In this document: positions 21,932 through 33,915 of the stretch, piece after piece
Layout of the letters: every line of letters begins with the position of its first letter
Numbering within the stretch: position 1 is the first letter of the stretch
DNA from: Dicyema japonicum
Lineage: Eukaryota > Dicyemida > Rhombozoa > Dicyemidae
DNA length: 64,000 nt
Assembly: GCA_011109175.1 (NCBI GenBank)
Contig: RDEW01000017.1
Location: forward strand, 1-64,000
Direction: 5' to 3'
Notes under the pieces: model-generated
What the model saw: the letters and a program-made list of their open reading frames with translations, nothing else
Told to the model about the DNA's origin: nothing
The model's database searches: none
Translations under genes and position numbers: made by a program

Positions 21932-24119
21932 TTAAAACAATAAATTATTCTGTAATCTTTCAAGAATCATTTGCTGATCATAATTCTTTACAAATTTACT
22001 CAATTCTCTGGAAAACTTGAAAATCTTAATCTTTCCATCCTCAAAAGTAATTGACTGTTAAATAAATCACGGAATTACCAAAGCAAAGCCAAACTTCGCT
22101 GTGCTGAGTGCTTCGTCGTTGTGATTGACTGAGGCGTCCAGAATCCTTCATAAATTAATAAACATACTTTTTTGAGCCAATTTTTTCATGCAAAACAGGC
22201 CACTACAGAATCGAGCAAATTGAAAAAATAAATTTCAGAATCCTCGCACAGACAGAAAAACATGAGAGGGCATGATTGAATCCATTTCAGTAATATTGGC
22301 CGGGACTTCAAACAACTAATCACACAACAAGGCTGAATATGGTTTATTCTATACAAGAAAATATCCCCCATCACAGATCCCACCTAAATATGACCCTCGT
22401 GTTATACAAGAAAGTAATTGGCGAGTATTTTTGAAAATTCCAAACAAACTGACTTTGTAGGGACTTGGTTCTGGACTTTTGTAACGTTCAAAAATTGACT
22501 TTCTTCGATTTTGCAAGCGAATTGGTCCAATCTATTTTAAATTGGTAAAAATTGTATTTAGTAAAAAATAAACTTACATTTGTGCCTAAATAATAATTAT
22601 TATAATTTTCATGGTGGCAAGCCATACAGAATAAAATATATTTTCTTCAAGTGACACTGAGAATGCCAAGAGCATCCTTAATTTGGATCCTGGAAAGTTT
22701 GACATTGATTCTTCGTTTGATTTATAAATGGACTAGAATAAATAACATACACGTGCCCAAATGTTGAGTTTGGAATATTTCTCAATCGATATAATCTGAT
22801 AATCAAATTCCATTTCGTTGGTTAGGGGAACACACTTAACTTGTACTACCGGAGAAGAATGCCGTTCACTTCATAGCAGGTGTTATAACAGGGAGATATG
22901 TTTTTGATATAAATTGAGTTAATTTGCAGTTGAGACCACGTGGGAGTGCATTTCAGATCCCAAACAATTATCGAACCGTCAATCTATAGTAACGAACTGA
23001 GACTACACTTCCAGCGTAGACTTCATTTGTAGAATTCAGCACTGTTGTGAGACTGACGACTTCTGTCTCACAATTTAAAATTCTAATTTAAATTGTAAAA
23101 TACTTTTGTGGGGTTTCCGGGTCTTTGATATTCCACAAGCAAATATAATTAGGGTTGTGAACGGTAAATAATACGTTTGGGTCAAAATTCGAAAACTGCA
23201 CAAGAGAACAGCTTCTGTCTAATTTTAATTCGAATTTATACTTTTTAATTGAGGTGGGGTATTAATATTATACGATTCTTCAAAATATTTCAATTTACAG
23301 GTACTTCCAACAAAATGCCTCTTTTCTTCGTTGAGAATCGAAATTATCATCTTTCCGGCCTTTTCGGCAAAAAGTCTGAGCTTATCGTCATTTTCCCGCA
23401 TTTTGTGTTTTTTGCTATTTTATGTAATTCAAGGACATACAACAGTCGCTTGTGTTCAGAAATATGCTTGGATGTTGAGTCCACGTGTCTTCTTTATTTA
23501 TAGGTTGTGTTTGAGTCTCAGTTTCCACTGAATCTTCATTACTTTGTGATCCGACCTATTTTTAATTAATTATAAATTATTTATTATTTATAATTATTTA
23601 ATTTACATTATTTTTGTTGGCGAATCTATTCATGAATAAATCATAGACTTCTAATGGCGGGCGATTTATCATCTCAAATGGAAGAGAGTATTCAAATTTT
23701 ATTATATTTTTTAAATCATTAAACTTTTTCATTTGCTTTGAAATCTATTTTTGTTTATATAGAGAATTTACCGATTTATTAATATTCAAATTAAAATTAA
23801 TAATCTTATAGTTTTCTTCAAATTCACTTTTAGTAATGTTGAGACTTGATTTTTGAACTTCTTCATCTTCCTCCTGAAAATCACTTTCAAATAAATTAGA
23901 GGTTACCTGGAAGTCACTTTCATACTCATTATCCGATATTGTATTTTCTTTTTCGATTAATTGTGTCACTTTGTGTGTTATTTCCTTTGGAATCGGTATT
24001 TCTAAATAAAATTAAAATAAGTTACTTTTGTTTTTATTTAATAAAGTCGATTTTTTATTCATTAATATTTGTGATTTTTTGGTAACTGGGCTTCTACTTT
24101 TATTTGTTTTCTTTTCCAT
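21932..24119 (-). CDS. DYNC2I1: WDR60/DYNC2I1, dynein-2 intermediate chain (ciliary IFT)
   Basis: This intermediate chain of cytoplasmic dynein-2 drives retrograde intraflagellar transport. ATG at 24119, stop at 21932, an estimated 570-600 aa (human about 1,066; the N-terminus is shorter). Diagnostic: YESDFQEEDEEV acidic patch, then FEYSLPFEMINRPPLEVYD, ETQTQPINKEDTWTQHPS (the light-chain-binding region), LFAEKAGKMIISIL, and WD-repeat pieces ICLWNIKDPETPQK, IDGSIIVWDLK, KYSKLNIW, EIYFFNLLDS and FEDGKIKIFKF. At least a dozen introns; most are 21-27 nt, with larger ones of about 33, 35 and 50 nt. One joint (22733-22756) needs either an 18-nt GT-AG or a 24-nt GC-AG intron, and one near 22190 is unresolved. 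It lies between the two arms of the PSMD2 inverted duplication. Confidence 0.88.
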
Positions 24120-24214
24120 ACAAAATCTCACAAATATTGCTAGTAGTAACTTAATTCAAATTTATTATTTAATAATTTAAAATATATAAATTATATTAAA
24201 AATACATAAAATTG

Positions 24215-24425
24215 ATTTCTGGGTTCGACCCCCGGCGGCCTATGCTAGTTGGGTTTTATCGTCCGTTTATCAATTATTCCATTAACGTGACGTCATGTTA
24301 TCCACCTTTCTAAGGAGACATTCAGTGTAAGATGCATCAAAAAGGAACCCTCTTCTATGAATCATTCTTTGGTTTATCTGTGATTTGGATTTGTCTTTGC
24401 GTTTGCCCAGTAGACACTGGATGCA
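24215..24425 (+). repeat. tRNA-headed SINE (S3 family, most complete head)
   Basis: The head has a B box gggttcgacccccgg at 24228. The body has acgtgacgtcatgttatcca, aaggagacattcagtg and aaaaaggaaccctcttctat, the S3 core. The left half of the tRNA-like region is degraded. Confidence 0.6.
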
Positions 24426-24682
24426 CTTAAATATATGTCAGCTCATTTCTCAGAAAGACAAACAACTCAGTCTAATTTAATCAAGACAACTCATTCTACT
24501 GATATAATTAGTCAAATCTAACTTAATCACTGATAGAATCAGTCAAACATGTCAAGTCATTACAAGTGAATAATATTAATAATTGAACACGCCAATCTGT
24601 AATGGACAATCTGTAATTTTATATTTTATTATGCAAGCCACAGCCATTATTACACCAATTACACAAACGGTTGTTATATATA

Positions 24683-25620
24683 CAGTGCGACCCCGAATTG
24701 GGTAAATCCAAGTAGCGGGGAAACCCTCTTTTTGGAGAAAACTTTGCTTTTAGAGAAATATTTTCGCCATCCCTATAAAATACGATGACTTTTTAAGAAA
24801 TAAACCCCTACTGGGGAAAAATTTTATATTATCACAAACGATTCATTAATACATTTCTATAATAATTTGAAATTTATTTAACCTGGTAAGTTAGCAAGCA
24901 AATCATTGAAAGTCGATGATACTTCTTTTGTGTTGCAGCTACACAGGAGAAAAATATAAACCGCTTATAATTGGGCGTGCGAAGTCACCAAGAGTATTAA
25001 GAGGCTTTGAATCTGAAAGAATCGGCATTGAATATTATGCTTCATGGTAAGCCTGGATGACGAAATATTTTTGAAAATTGGTAATCTCGATTTAACGAGG
25101 AAATGAGGGAGAAAAGGAGAAAAATAGCATTATTAATTGACAATGCAACTTGTCATGCTGTTTCTGCCCAATATTCAAACGTCGAAGTAATATTTTTTTT
25201 CCAAAAAAAACAACTTTTTTAATTCAGCAATGTGATCAAGGAATAATACAGGCATTTAGAATCATTTCAATAATTGGATGATGAAAACGATTATCCATGA
25301 TAAAAATCCCGTAGCTCAAATAGAATGCAATAAAGGGAATCACAATTTTGGATGCTATTTCATGTTCGAAATTGGCATGGGGCAAGATTAAAGAGACTTC
25401 AATGAAACATTGCTTTGAAAAGGCTTTGGAATATGACTGTCGGGAAAAAGAGGACATCGGAGAAAATCTGATTGATTCGGATATTGTGGAAAATGCAATT
25501 TTTGAGAGCTTCTGGGATCATAGTAGTGATGAAGAAGACTGCAGCGAACAACTTCTGGAACATTTGGATGATCAACAAGTTATAAATTCTAATTATGAAT
25601 ATTTAAATAAAAATTAAAGG
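24683..25620 (+). mobile_element. Decayed pogo/Tigger transposon
   Basis: Left end TA-cagtgcgaccccgaattg matches the TIR at 11477. The C-terminal half of the DDE transposase is partly readable: RKIALLIDNATCHA (second Asp), NVEVIFFPKKTTFLIQQCDQ (the PPNTT..QPCDQG block) and a clean 90-codon C-terminus 25348-25617 (ILDAISCSKLAWGKIKETSM...). N-terminal HTH and right TIR not seen. Inactive. Confidence 0.7.
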
Positions 25621-25679
25621 TAATTTTAAATTTAATAAACTTATTAATTTTTATTTAATTTTAACTAATAATATTGTCT

Positions 25680-25975
25680 CATTATAACATTCTCCTTGAC
25701 CAAATCCTCTGATGGAGATTGCATTATGAAAACTATTCCGCTAATGAATGAAGTGATGTCCGCGACGGTAGGACGAGGGACAAAAATGAAAGAGGGCGGA
25801 CCTACTTCCCCACTTCTCTTCAGAATCGGAAGCCTGTAATGAAGTATTTAAAGATGGATTTGGTCGGCACAAGCAGATGTTATCCTTTTGGTTCCTTCCT
25901 TGGATTAGTTAGTTATGACTGTTTGTGCTGGGCTTACAATGGTAAGTCTGGGGTTAATAATAATAATAGCAACGT
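25680..25975 (+). repeat. SINE (S2 family), 5'-truncated
   Basis: Shares the cttctcttcagaatcggaag block, the ggtaggacgagggacaaaaa block and the terminal gttagttatgactgtt with 12470-12600. Confidence 0.6.
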
Positions 25976-26526
25976 GCACAAGGGAAGAACTCGGGTAAAA
26001 GAAGAGGTCGCTGCTAGAATGCATCGGGATCACGTGATAATTAGTTTGGTTTTACGGTGATTTGAGTTGAGATGCCATATGGGCAGAGGGTTCAATTGGA
26101 CAAGGCGCTCTCAGAGTTGTTTCAGCAACCAGAATCAAATTTTCTTAAGGAGGCTGGAAAACAGGTAGGAGAGGAAGGTTATTGATTATCAAATATTAAC
26201 TTTTTATTGTTTTAAAATATTTTAAAGAAATGCCTCCGAAGCTTAGTGAACCACACGACGCTATCTTAAGTCTGTGGTCTTCCAATGTACCCAGCACTGC
26301 CTGGAAGCACCTACTTTTGTGCCTTCACAGGTAATCGATTGGGAAGATAACTTCTGGGCCGATCGACTTTCCTTTGCCCGGGAGACAAAAATGAACATAT
26401 TTTTCGAAATTCTACTTCACTCGATCTCGCAAATAGGCCACATTTTGAAAAATTTACTTACAAAAGTCTATTCTCTTTTAATTGGCCAATTTTTAATATA
26501 ATTTGTATTCGATTTTTTAAACAAAA

Positions 26527-26694
26527 TCGGGAGCCGTTGGTCCAATGACGGCTGAGTTCTTGCGAGAACTCGGAGGATTGCTTGCCAGAAAGAAAAGGGA
26601 TCAACGAGAAGGGTTATGGCTAAGACAAAAGATTGGAATAGCCATACTCCGAGGGAACTCGTTCGCAATCCACGCAGCAGGCTTCCTCAACTGA
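26527..26694 (+). pseudogene. CR1-type LINE tail inserted in arm 2
   Basis: A continuous 55-codon frame reads GAVGPMTAEFLRELGGLLAR...GLWLRQKIGIAILRGNSF...AAGFLN stop. This is the family's C-terminus, and a relative lies at 60385-60492. It is absent from arm 1, so it inserted after the duplication. Confidence 0.75.
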
Positions 26695-26984
26695 CATTTG
26701 TTCAATTGTTAAAAAAATTTATTTTATAAAAAAAAAATTTTTTATACGATTTAGAAAAAAAATAAAAATTAATAAACACATTCTTTCCAATTAAATGAAA
26801 AAACTCAAATTGTTAATTATAAAGAAGATAATGATGTTATTTCGTGCCAGCAGTTAAAAGCTTGAAGAGTTGGTTGAATGGATGGAGGTATTAGAGTCTA
26901 AAGGTACTTTCGAAAAATCAATTTCTATGTGGTTTTAATGACGAAGTGTCTTTTGAACAAACAAATAGTCAAAAAATGAGAGGA

Positions 26985-27430
26985 ATTAACTTTAACATAA
27001 TTTGGATTTCGTTTCAGAATAACAATTCCTTAAAGGTATGGATATAAAAAAATATATCCATTAGTGGCCAATTCAGTTTGTTTCTCCATGTGAAAGAATC
27101 ACAGGTGTATTATGAGATTGATTTCCCATCTGCCCAGCAAGATCGACTGCCTAGAATATATACAAAATATAACCTGGCCCGCTCTGGACATCACATTTAT
27201 TTGTACTAAGTTCTTGTTGTATGTAACAACAATACGGGAAGATTTCGTGGAGACAATCAATAGAAGTGATGTGAGATTAACTCACAAAATAGCTAAAATA
27301 ATTAAAATCTTAATAAGTCAAAACCTCATTCGAATCAAGAAAGCTAATGAGAGTGGATACTATGGCAGCTTTCTTTTGCATAACTTTCCGGATATGAATT
27401 GTGTATGATGAGGGTTCTTGAGATGAGCTG
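26985..27430 (-). pseudogene. PSMD2: PSMD2/RPN1 3' end, second inverted copy
   Basis: On minus: NENLVQIN-like block, then across a 23-nt intron AVDLAGQMGNQSHNTPVIL, SHGETN, ELATNGYIFLYPYL and GIVILKRNPNYVKVN. It retains a segment (ELATNGYIF) lost from the plus-strand copy but carries its own frameshift and stop. Both copies are disrupted, so a functional PSMD2 must be elsewhere in the genome. Confidence 0.75.
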
Positions 27431-27714
27431 TTCAGGATTCTCGACCCCGCGGACTCGCCCTCTCCATTTTCGGTCTGGGATCACTTAGTTAGATGAGAAC
27501 TTTTATTTCTTTCTCTTTGACCCAGTGATCCTGGGGGTAATAATGATAATTCTAAATTTAACTCAATATTACTGAATGATGGTTTATTTTACTTCGAGTA
27601 CCATGAGTTGTCACATAACTTCGAGTTGTAGTTGTCTTTAATTTTGTATTCAAATGGGGTGTCGTTTTGAATGGAGATTTATTTCAAAAATCACATCCGA
27701 GATCTAAATGTCGG

Positions 27715-27830
27715 TTATTATAAGTTACTTCCGCTTCAAAAAAGAGGTGAATTAAGTCCGCCCTCTTCTATTTTCATCTCACTCCCTACCGTCGCGGATA
27801 TCACTTGATAATTAGGGGGAAGAGTTTTCA
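27715..27830 (-). repeat. SINE (S2 family) fragment
   Basis: Reverse complement of the gacggtaggga...gggcggacttaattcacctc block seen at 25760-25815 on plus. Confidence 0.55.
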
Positions 27831-28419
27831 AAATTGAAATCTTCACCAGTGAATTTGGTCGGGGAGAAGGTATGAAATCCCTTACAACTACTGTGTCGCT
27901 CCAAAAGTACTCATCCTTGACTGATGGTTCTGCTTGACGAGAATACCTTTGCAGAAAAGTCCATCTTTCATATTCGAACACACGATGGTCAGTTCCTATA
28001 TCATCAGAAGTTCAGCCAATAAGGTCAGCAGCCCTCATTGAGTATGAAAGATCAATCACAATACACTATTAAGATAATATTAAGAACATTCTAGAAGTAA
28101 CACCTGTTCATCTTCAAAGTAGACATTCCTCCAATTAGGTTATTATACACTTCTCCAATTTAGATGCAGATATTGTATTTTGTGATTCAATGTTTTTTTT
28201 ATTTCAAAGTTTCCCGATGTCCTTTAGGTTCATTAAGAAGTGAGACAAAAAATATACTGTGGTAAGATGAAAAAATTGAGAAATAATCCATATCCTACCA
28301 GACTGCGTCAATAACTCAACCTTCACGTCGATTAACCACTTGATAACCGGTCGTATATTAAAGTGAATTTTACTTTCTAGTCAATCACTTCAGAAATTAA
28401 GTCACTTTCATTCAAAATT
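27831..28419. other. Unassigned sequence
   Basis: No recognised element. Ends against an S1 SINE. Confidence 0.35.
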
Positions 28420-28620
28420 TGAAGTTCCGACCTTTCCAGCCCTTCTGTCTGGACTCTGTTTCTGTGGAAGTGAAACTGGATACACTTGAAAAACATCGAG
28501 AGATTCTCTTTTTTGCTTGCTTATGAGTCATTGAGACAATCAGGTTCTGCAATGATGAATCATTGATGACGGCGTCACTCATCAATCCAGAGGTACGACT
28601 CAATCGATGAATCTTCTCTA
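28420..28620 (-). repeat. SINE (S1 family) fragment
   Basis: In reverse: ttgatgagtgacgccgtcat, then cagaacctgattgtct, matching 31610-31660. Confidence 0.6.
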
Positions 28621-29309
28621 CACAGAGTCATCAAACATTCATGAGGTCAGACAAAAAATATATTTTTACTGTAAAACCCCTTGAACTCACTTAATTGTTA
28701 TAAAATAAAATCCCTAAGAAATTAAGTGACTGCGATGAACTATTCCTAAAAATAAATGATGTTATCACGGACAACGTCAGAGTTTCTCATCCTCTTTTTT
28801 AAATCTTCCCTGTGGAAATTATCACCCCTGTCAATAATTTATAGCCCCCACATTTATTATTATTTAACATTTGAAGACGTGGTAAAACCAAACTAATTAT
28901 CACAAAATCCGATAAGTTCCATAAATGACCTCATCTTGGTCCAGTGTTTTTCCACCGTGCCCGTGCTTGATCGTACGAGGCGGCTGACTAAATTTACGGG
29001 ACCACAATACCCCATTCTGGAGTCTAGTTTCATAGGGCCTCTTGAGGCGTTGGTCCGGTACTGTGTTTCCCGCAAATCCAACACTCCGTCAGTTCGAAGA
29101 TCTCTTTTGCATTTCCTAGATCTTCCTCATATTTGTCCAAGATATGGATTGTACTAAAAAGTTGTTAATGTGACCCTGGGATACAAAAAATCGTGTGATG
29201 GAGGAATATCTCATGTAACAATGAAGATTATTCAGAAGTCCAGAACAGTTCTACCCTCGGTATTAAATGAAGAATTAGAAGGCGTCGGCAGATAACAAAA
29301 AATAATAAC

Positions 29310-29550
29310 AGTCTTTTCACGAGAGCCATGATACTTGTAGCTCACATAGACAGGACACGTACTTCATTAAAGCATAGAAGAGAAGAGAGGGAATGCTCTT
29401 CACCTCTTTTTTCTTTTTGTTGCAGGTGAGTCCTTTATAGACGAGCCGGTTGCGCAGTGAAATATTTACTGATGACGGCATCACTCGTCAATCCAAAACA
29501 TTGTAAATGCGTGCCACCTCTATTATTAGCTAGATGCGTCCAGGTGGTCA
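29310..29550 (-). repeat. SINE (S1 family)
   Basis: In reverse it runs from gatgacggcatc-type core through the cacctgcaacaaaaagaaaa stretch to tgtcctgtctatgtgagcta and atggctctcgtgaaaag, the S1 3' end (compare 31760-31805). Confidence 0.7.
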
Positions 29551-30099
29551 GGGGATTTCGATTCTTGTTTTACGTTTTTCAAGTTCCGTTAAAGGACGAT
29601 TGACAAATTTATCATAGACCTTAACGGAAACGGTCTTTTTGACTAACATACTTGGCGAAAAAACAAAGAAATTATTAGTTATAAAATTTCATAAGTTTTT
29701 TTTTTCTTTTTGGTTGAGGTGGTGACGTGCCTTTCTTGCACAAGATGTCTTCTTTATGCATTCAATCTTCTCTGTTCATTGGATCATTTCTTTAGTAGGT
29801 TTGCTGACAGTCACTATGAATGTTGCAGATCTTGTCCAAATTCGTTGCAGAAAGGTTAGATCCCCAGACATTACATGCGTATCCTATTCGATGAACTGTT
29901 TGTATGTGACATCCAGTCTACTCATCCTTTTTGTCTCTTAGGTTTTCCAGGAAGTTGATAGATGGAAATGGGAAAAATAATTTAATAAAGTAGAATTTTT
30001 CAAAATTTAATAAAAGAATTAAAACACTTAATTATTATTTAAAATAATTATTTAAGTGATCTCGAAGGCCTCAATAATAGCCGCATGGTGCCATGTGGT
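29551..30099. other. Unassigned sequence
   Basis: A T-rich run at 29698. An ATG-started hydrophobic frame at 29756-29941 has no recognisable motif; not called as a gene. Confidence 0.35.
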
Positions 30100-30395
30100 A
30101 CTTCGTGGCTAATTGATTGAAGTCATTGTTTTGTTCGTCTGTTCCTCCCTCTTCTTATTAGAGTGGCGTCATGTGATCCACTTGTCTAGGTGGCGCCCAT
30201 TGCCAGTCCGGCACGAAAAAGGATCATTTGCTCTTCCCCACTCCACTGGAGGGGTTTCCACAACTGCAAGTATGGACGTCATTTACCCTTTATTTTAATT
30301 CCGGATGGACTTTTTCTGTAGAAGTGGAAACTGGATACACTTAATTAGTTGTTTACTTTAACTTTTTCTAAGTGTATCCGGGGTTAATAAATTAA
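30100..30395 (+). repeat. SINE (S3 family) with LINE-like tail
   Basis: Contains ggcgtcatgtgatccacttg, the ccactccactggaggggttt block, gaagtggaaactggatacac and the end gtgtatccggggttaataaa. Close relative of 57060-57260. Confidence 0.7.
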
Positions 30396-31138
30396 AATAA
30401 TAACAAAATCCAGTTTAAATTTTTAAAAGTTTATGTACTTTCTGTCCTGAATGTTGTGATGGCCAACCTGGTGACCTTAATGAGTTCACATCTATGTGGG
30501 CACATGGCATGTGATAATCTAGCATGGAGGATACAATTAATAAGTATATGGAAAGAGAATCCCGTAAAGAAGATATCCGTACACATGGAAACCTTCTCTG
30601 TTTTTATGCGATAACTTTGAAGGCCAGAAGACCAAAGAGCTGGTGATTAACTCCCAAATAGATATATTCCATGATGTTATTTAAATTATCATCAATTATA
30701 CTCCCAATTGGAAAACTTGTCGTTGTGATGGTGTATTTTGTTTCTTTGTTTACAATTTGTTTTTTCCTCTTAAAGAGAACATGTCCGTCAGGTGACGTCC
30801 GGACAATGTAAGAACTTGTTTTTACAAGGGTTAATTGATTATATGGAAGTGTTCGATCTTATATGGGACAATCAATTGGAAGCGAGGAGTGAGCATTGAT
30901 GACCCAACAAAGAACATGAGAACCCTCTGTTTGCAATGTGGATTGACGTAAAAAAATTTTCTGTGAACCTCAATCTCGTGTGTACTGGGTTGTTCCTATT
31001 TCCCAATCTGATTAAAACTGCATTTACTTTAACTTATAATTTATGAATATTTACTAAGAAGAAATATACGATGTTGAAATTTTTATCTTTTTGTATAACT
31101 CTAAGAAACATTGAAAAAAGGTGCTAGTAACCGAACTA
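30396..31138. other. Unassigned sequence
   Basis: No recognised gene or repeat up to the Tc1 terminus at 31139. Confidence 0.4.
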
Positions 31139-33177
31139 CAGTAGGGCAAATAAGTCATGGCACATCTAGCATTTTTTTTAATTTGACATATTTTATAATG
31201 ATTTCGATTTAGTTTATCACACTACTCAATGAAATCCTGCATTCTTTTTAACAAATTTTGTATTAATTATATTTACGAATTTCAAATAAATATGAAAATG
31301 CACTATAAATGAAAAATGTCACTTTGATGTGTCAAAAAGTGATGGTACTGTACAAGAAATAAGGATTTTTTAGACAATAAGATATGAAGGATTATCTTTT
31401 GATAGCTTGTTTTTTTCTCTGAAATGATTGATTAACAGATCTGATTAATATAATTATACTTTCATTTTTTTGCCCGTTATTAAAATTATCATGTATGTGA
31501 GGCTTAGTGGTTAGGTGTCGGGCTTAAGTGGCTTAGGCTACGGGTTCGAATCTCGCTGCTGTTCACCTGGTGGAAGGTTCCACGTATCTACGATGCAGAA
31601 AGGGTTTGAAAAGTGACGCCGTCATCAGTGAATACTCACTGCGGAACTGGATTGTCTAGAAAGGACACTCACACAAGAAAAAGAAAAAAAGAAGTGAAGA
31701 TCATTCCTTGCTTCTACGATTAGTTAAAATTAACTGTTCTTTACTTAAATAAAGTGTGTGTCCTGCCTATGTGGAGCTATAAATACTATGGCTCTCGTGA
31801 AAAGGCTTCATTATTATGTATGTAAGGAAAGAGCATTCTTTGGATCTAAAACAACGAGTTGTAACGACCCACCAAAGAGGTATAAGTCATAGAGAGATTT
31901 CTAAATTATTGACAAAAAGTACTGTTCGGAATATTATCACCCTATGGAAACAACACGGAACTGTTGTTAATCGACCAAGATCAGGTGCTCCTAGGAAAAA
32001 ATCTCAACATTCTAGCTCATTAATGAAAGGAATAGTTTTACAAAACCAAGAATTACTCAAAAATAATTGACTGTTGATTTGATTATTACAGGAACATTAG
32101 TGTCCCCTCGTACAATTACTTCCACACTACGTAGTGAAGATATCAATAAACGAAGGCCCCGTCGTGTTCTGTTAGTAAAGAAAATACAGAAAATACACTA
32201 AATAAAGAAAATGAATTCATGAACAATATTTTATGGTTAGACGAATCAAAAATACATCTTTTCCGTCTGAACTACACGTCATCAATTTGGCGTAAATCCA
32301 ATCAGGCGTATAACGTATAACCAACAATGCACATACTTACCATAAAGCACGGGGGAGGTGGTATCATGCTGTGGGGCTGTTTTTCATCTACAAGAGTCGG
32401 TGAATTATTTTTTTTATTTTTTTTAAACCAATATCAATTTATTGAAGAATAAAACCAAATAGTTAAAGGCTACTGGCTGCTCTCAGGATTGAGAGCGCAT
32501 TTCCCCTTACGATCTGTAAGGAGATGCGCTCAATGAGCCAGCCCTTCTCTCTGACATCCCTCTTGAATTATTTTCAATATGGAATAATGAATTCGCTCAA
32601 CTATTGCGAAATCTTAGAAAAATATCTGTTACCTTCGGCCACTAAATTAAATTTGACACAACACTGGATACTCTAGCATGACAACGATCCAAACACAGGT
32701 GAATGGTTAGAACGAATCGAAATAAATGTTTTGGAATGGCAAGTCAATTGCGAGACATCATTCCAATCGTACATTTATGGAAAATTTTAAAAATCAAAGT
32801 TGGTTTAAGGAAACCAAAAATATTCACGAATTGAAAACAATTTGCTATGAAGAATGGGAAAATATTACCCCATTTGAATGGCAGAAGCTTATTTGCCTTA
32901 CAAAAAAGATTGGAAGCAGTGCTACTAGCAAAGGGGAGTTCAACTAAATATTAATTGGATTTCGTGCATGACTTTTTTCCTTCAATAAAATTGACTTATA
33001 AAAATAAATCGCTAATTATTGCCCTATAAATAACTCGATTTAACATTGTTTTTAAACAATTAATATAAAAATCCTATATTTATATTTTTTAAACTACAGT
33101 ATTTAATAATATTTTCGAGGAGAATTATTAAATCTAGTCAAAATTTGCAAGGGTGCCATGACTTTTTTGCCCCACTG
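31139..33177 (+). mobile_element. Tc1/mariner transposon with TIRs and TA duplication, decayed
   Basis: The ends are 25-bp inverted repeats (cagtagggcaaataagtcat... at 31139 and its complement ending at 33177) with two mismatches, flanked by TA on both sides. The transposase begins at 31816 with a paired-type HTH (SLDLKQRVVTTHQRGISHRE, PRSGAPRKKS). Further on in shifted frames are RPRRVLL, LWLDESKIHLF (first Asp), [16 protein letters not shown]-like (second Asp) and IIPIVHLWKILK. At least four frame breaks and an insertion of about 180 bp (32400-32585) make it inactive. An S1 SINE lies between the left TIR and the ORF. Confidence 0.88.
31502..31815 (+). repeat. Full tRNA-headed SINE (S1) with 11-bp TSD, inserted at the Tc1 start codon
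   Basis: Flanking copies of atgtatgtrag at 31491-31501 and 31816-31826 bound the element. The head has cttagtggttaggtgtcggg (A-box region) and acgggttcgaatctc (B box) in tRNA spacing. The tail is attatt. The 3' TSD copy supplies the ATG of the Tc1 transposase frame, so the insertion hit exactly there. Confidence 0.85.
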
Positions 33178-33844
33178 TAATTAGGTGATCTTTGTCTCCT
33201 TATCACCCTTGCTATTATCGTCCTGTGCTCATCGAGGGACCTCAGCGTCTCCATGATAGGCAAAAAAGTCGCGAAGGGTGATGTCTAGACCACTTTGACA
33301 ATCCCCAGAAACAATAATTCTGAGGTGTTCATGAAAAATCCAGAAATTCCTTTCCAAACATCACGTCCATCCATATTCGCAGATTTGGGAACCCCTCCAA
33401 TGGAGTAAGAAAAAATATGTCCGGCATCTCCTGTGATAGGTGGATCGCATGATGTCTCTTAGTATTCAAAGAAGGCACAGAGCGATTGAAAATCCTTAGG
33501 CCTAGTATGAGAGATCGGTGCGGAAATCTAACCTACACCTAATAACAACGTGACGACACCACTAACTACTCTGCTAACCTTAAATTTTGAGCTGAAACTT
33601 CGATCATCCTGATACTGTGCTAAAGAAGTACAACCAGATAGATACATTAAAAGTATGAAATCCGAAATTTTGAAAATAATTATGCTGACTTACCAGAGGG
33701 ATTGATGCAGTGTAGATTCCCAGTGCCATCGGACCCCATTGCAAGGCGCCGACGTGAAAAAAGAAGAAAAAGAATGCCGATTCTAAGATAAACTTATATG
33801 ATGATTAACTCAGAATTCAAAGATAAACCACAGAAGGAAACTAG
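33178..33844. other. Unassigned sequence
   Basis: No conserved frame or repeat boundary recognised. Confidence 0.4.
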
Positions 33845-33915
33845 AAATGGACACCGGGATCACTTAAAATAACTCTTACCCTATTTTCGTAGTTCTCGGG
33901 ATAAATAAATTAAAA
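33845..33915 (+). repeat. LINE 3'-end remnant
   Basis: caccgggatcacttaa followed by tctcgggataaataaatta. It is the same arrangement as the end of the jockey-type element at 20905-20985. Confidence 0.5.

Larger units (their letters stand above)
26246..27543 (-). repeat. Arm 2 of the inverted duplication
   Basis: Reverse complement of 16668-18049. Starts at agtgaaccacacgacgctat and ends with the SINE (ttgacccagtgatcctgggg). Relative to arm 1 it has gained a CR1 LINE tail (26527-26694) and lost about 230 bp corresponding to about 17300-17540. Confidence 0.85.

Noticed and set aside
27736-27981. 81-codon open frame, minus strand
   Set aside because: Overlaps an S2 SINE fragment; no conserved motif.
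28893-29157. Overlapping open frames on both strands
   Set aside because: Composition and flanking SINE sequence suggest repeat-derived open frames; no homologous motif on either strand.
31502-31580. Possible tRNA gene
   Set aside because: A and B boxes are present but no acceptor stem closes, and the same head begins other SINE copies.
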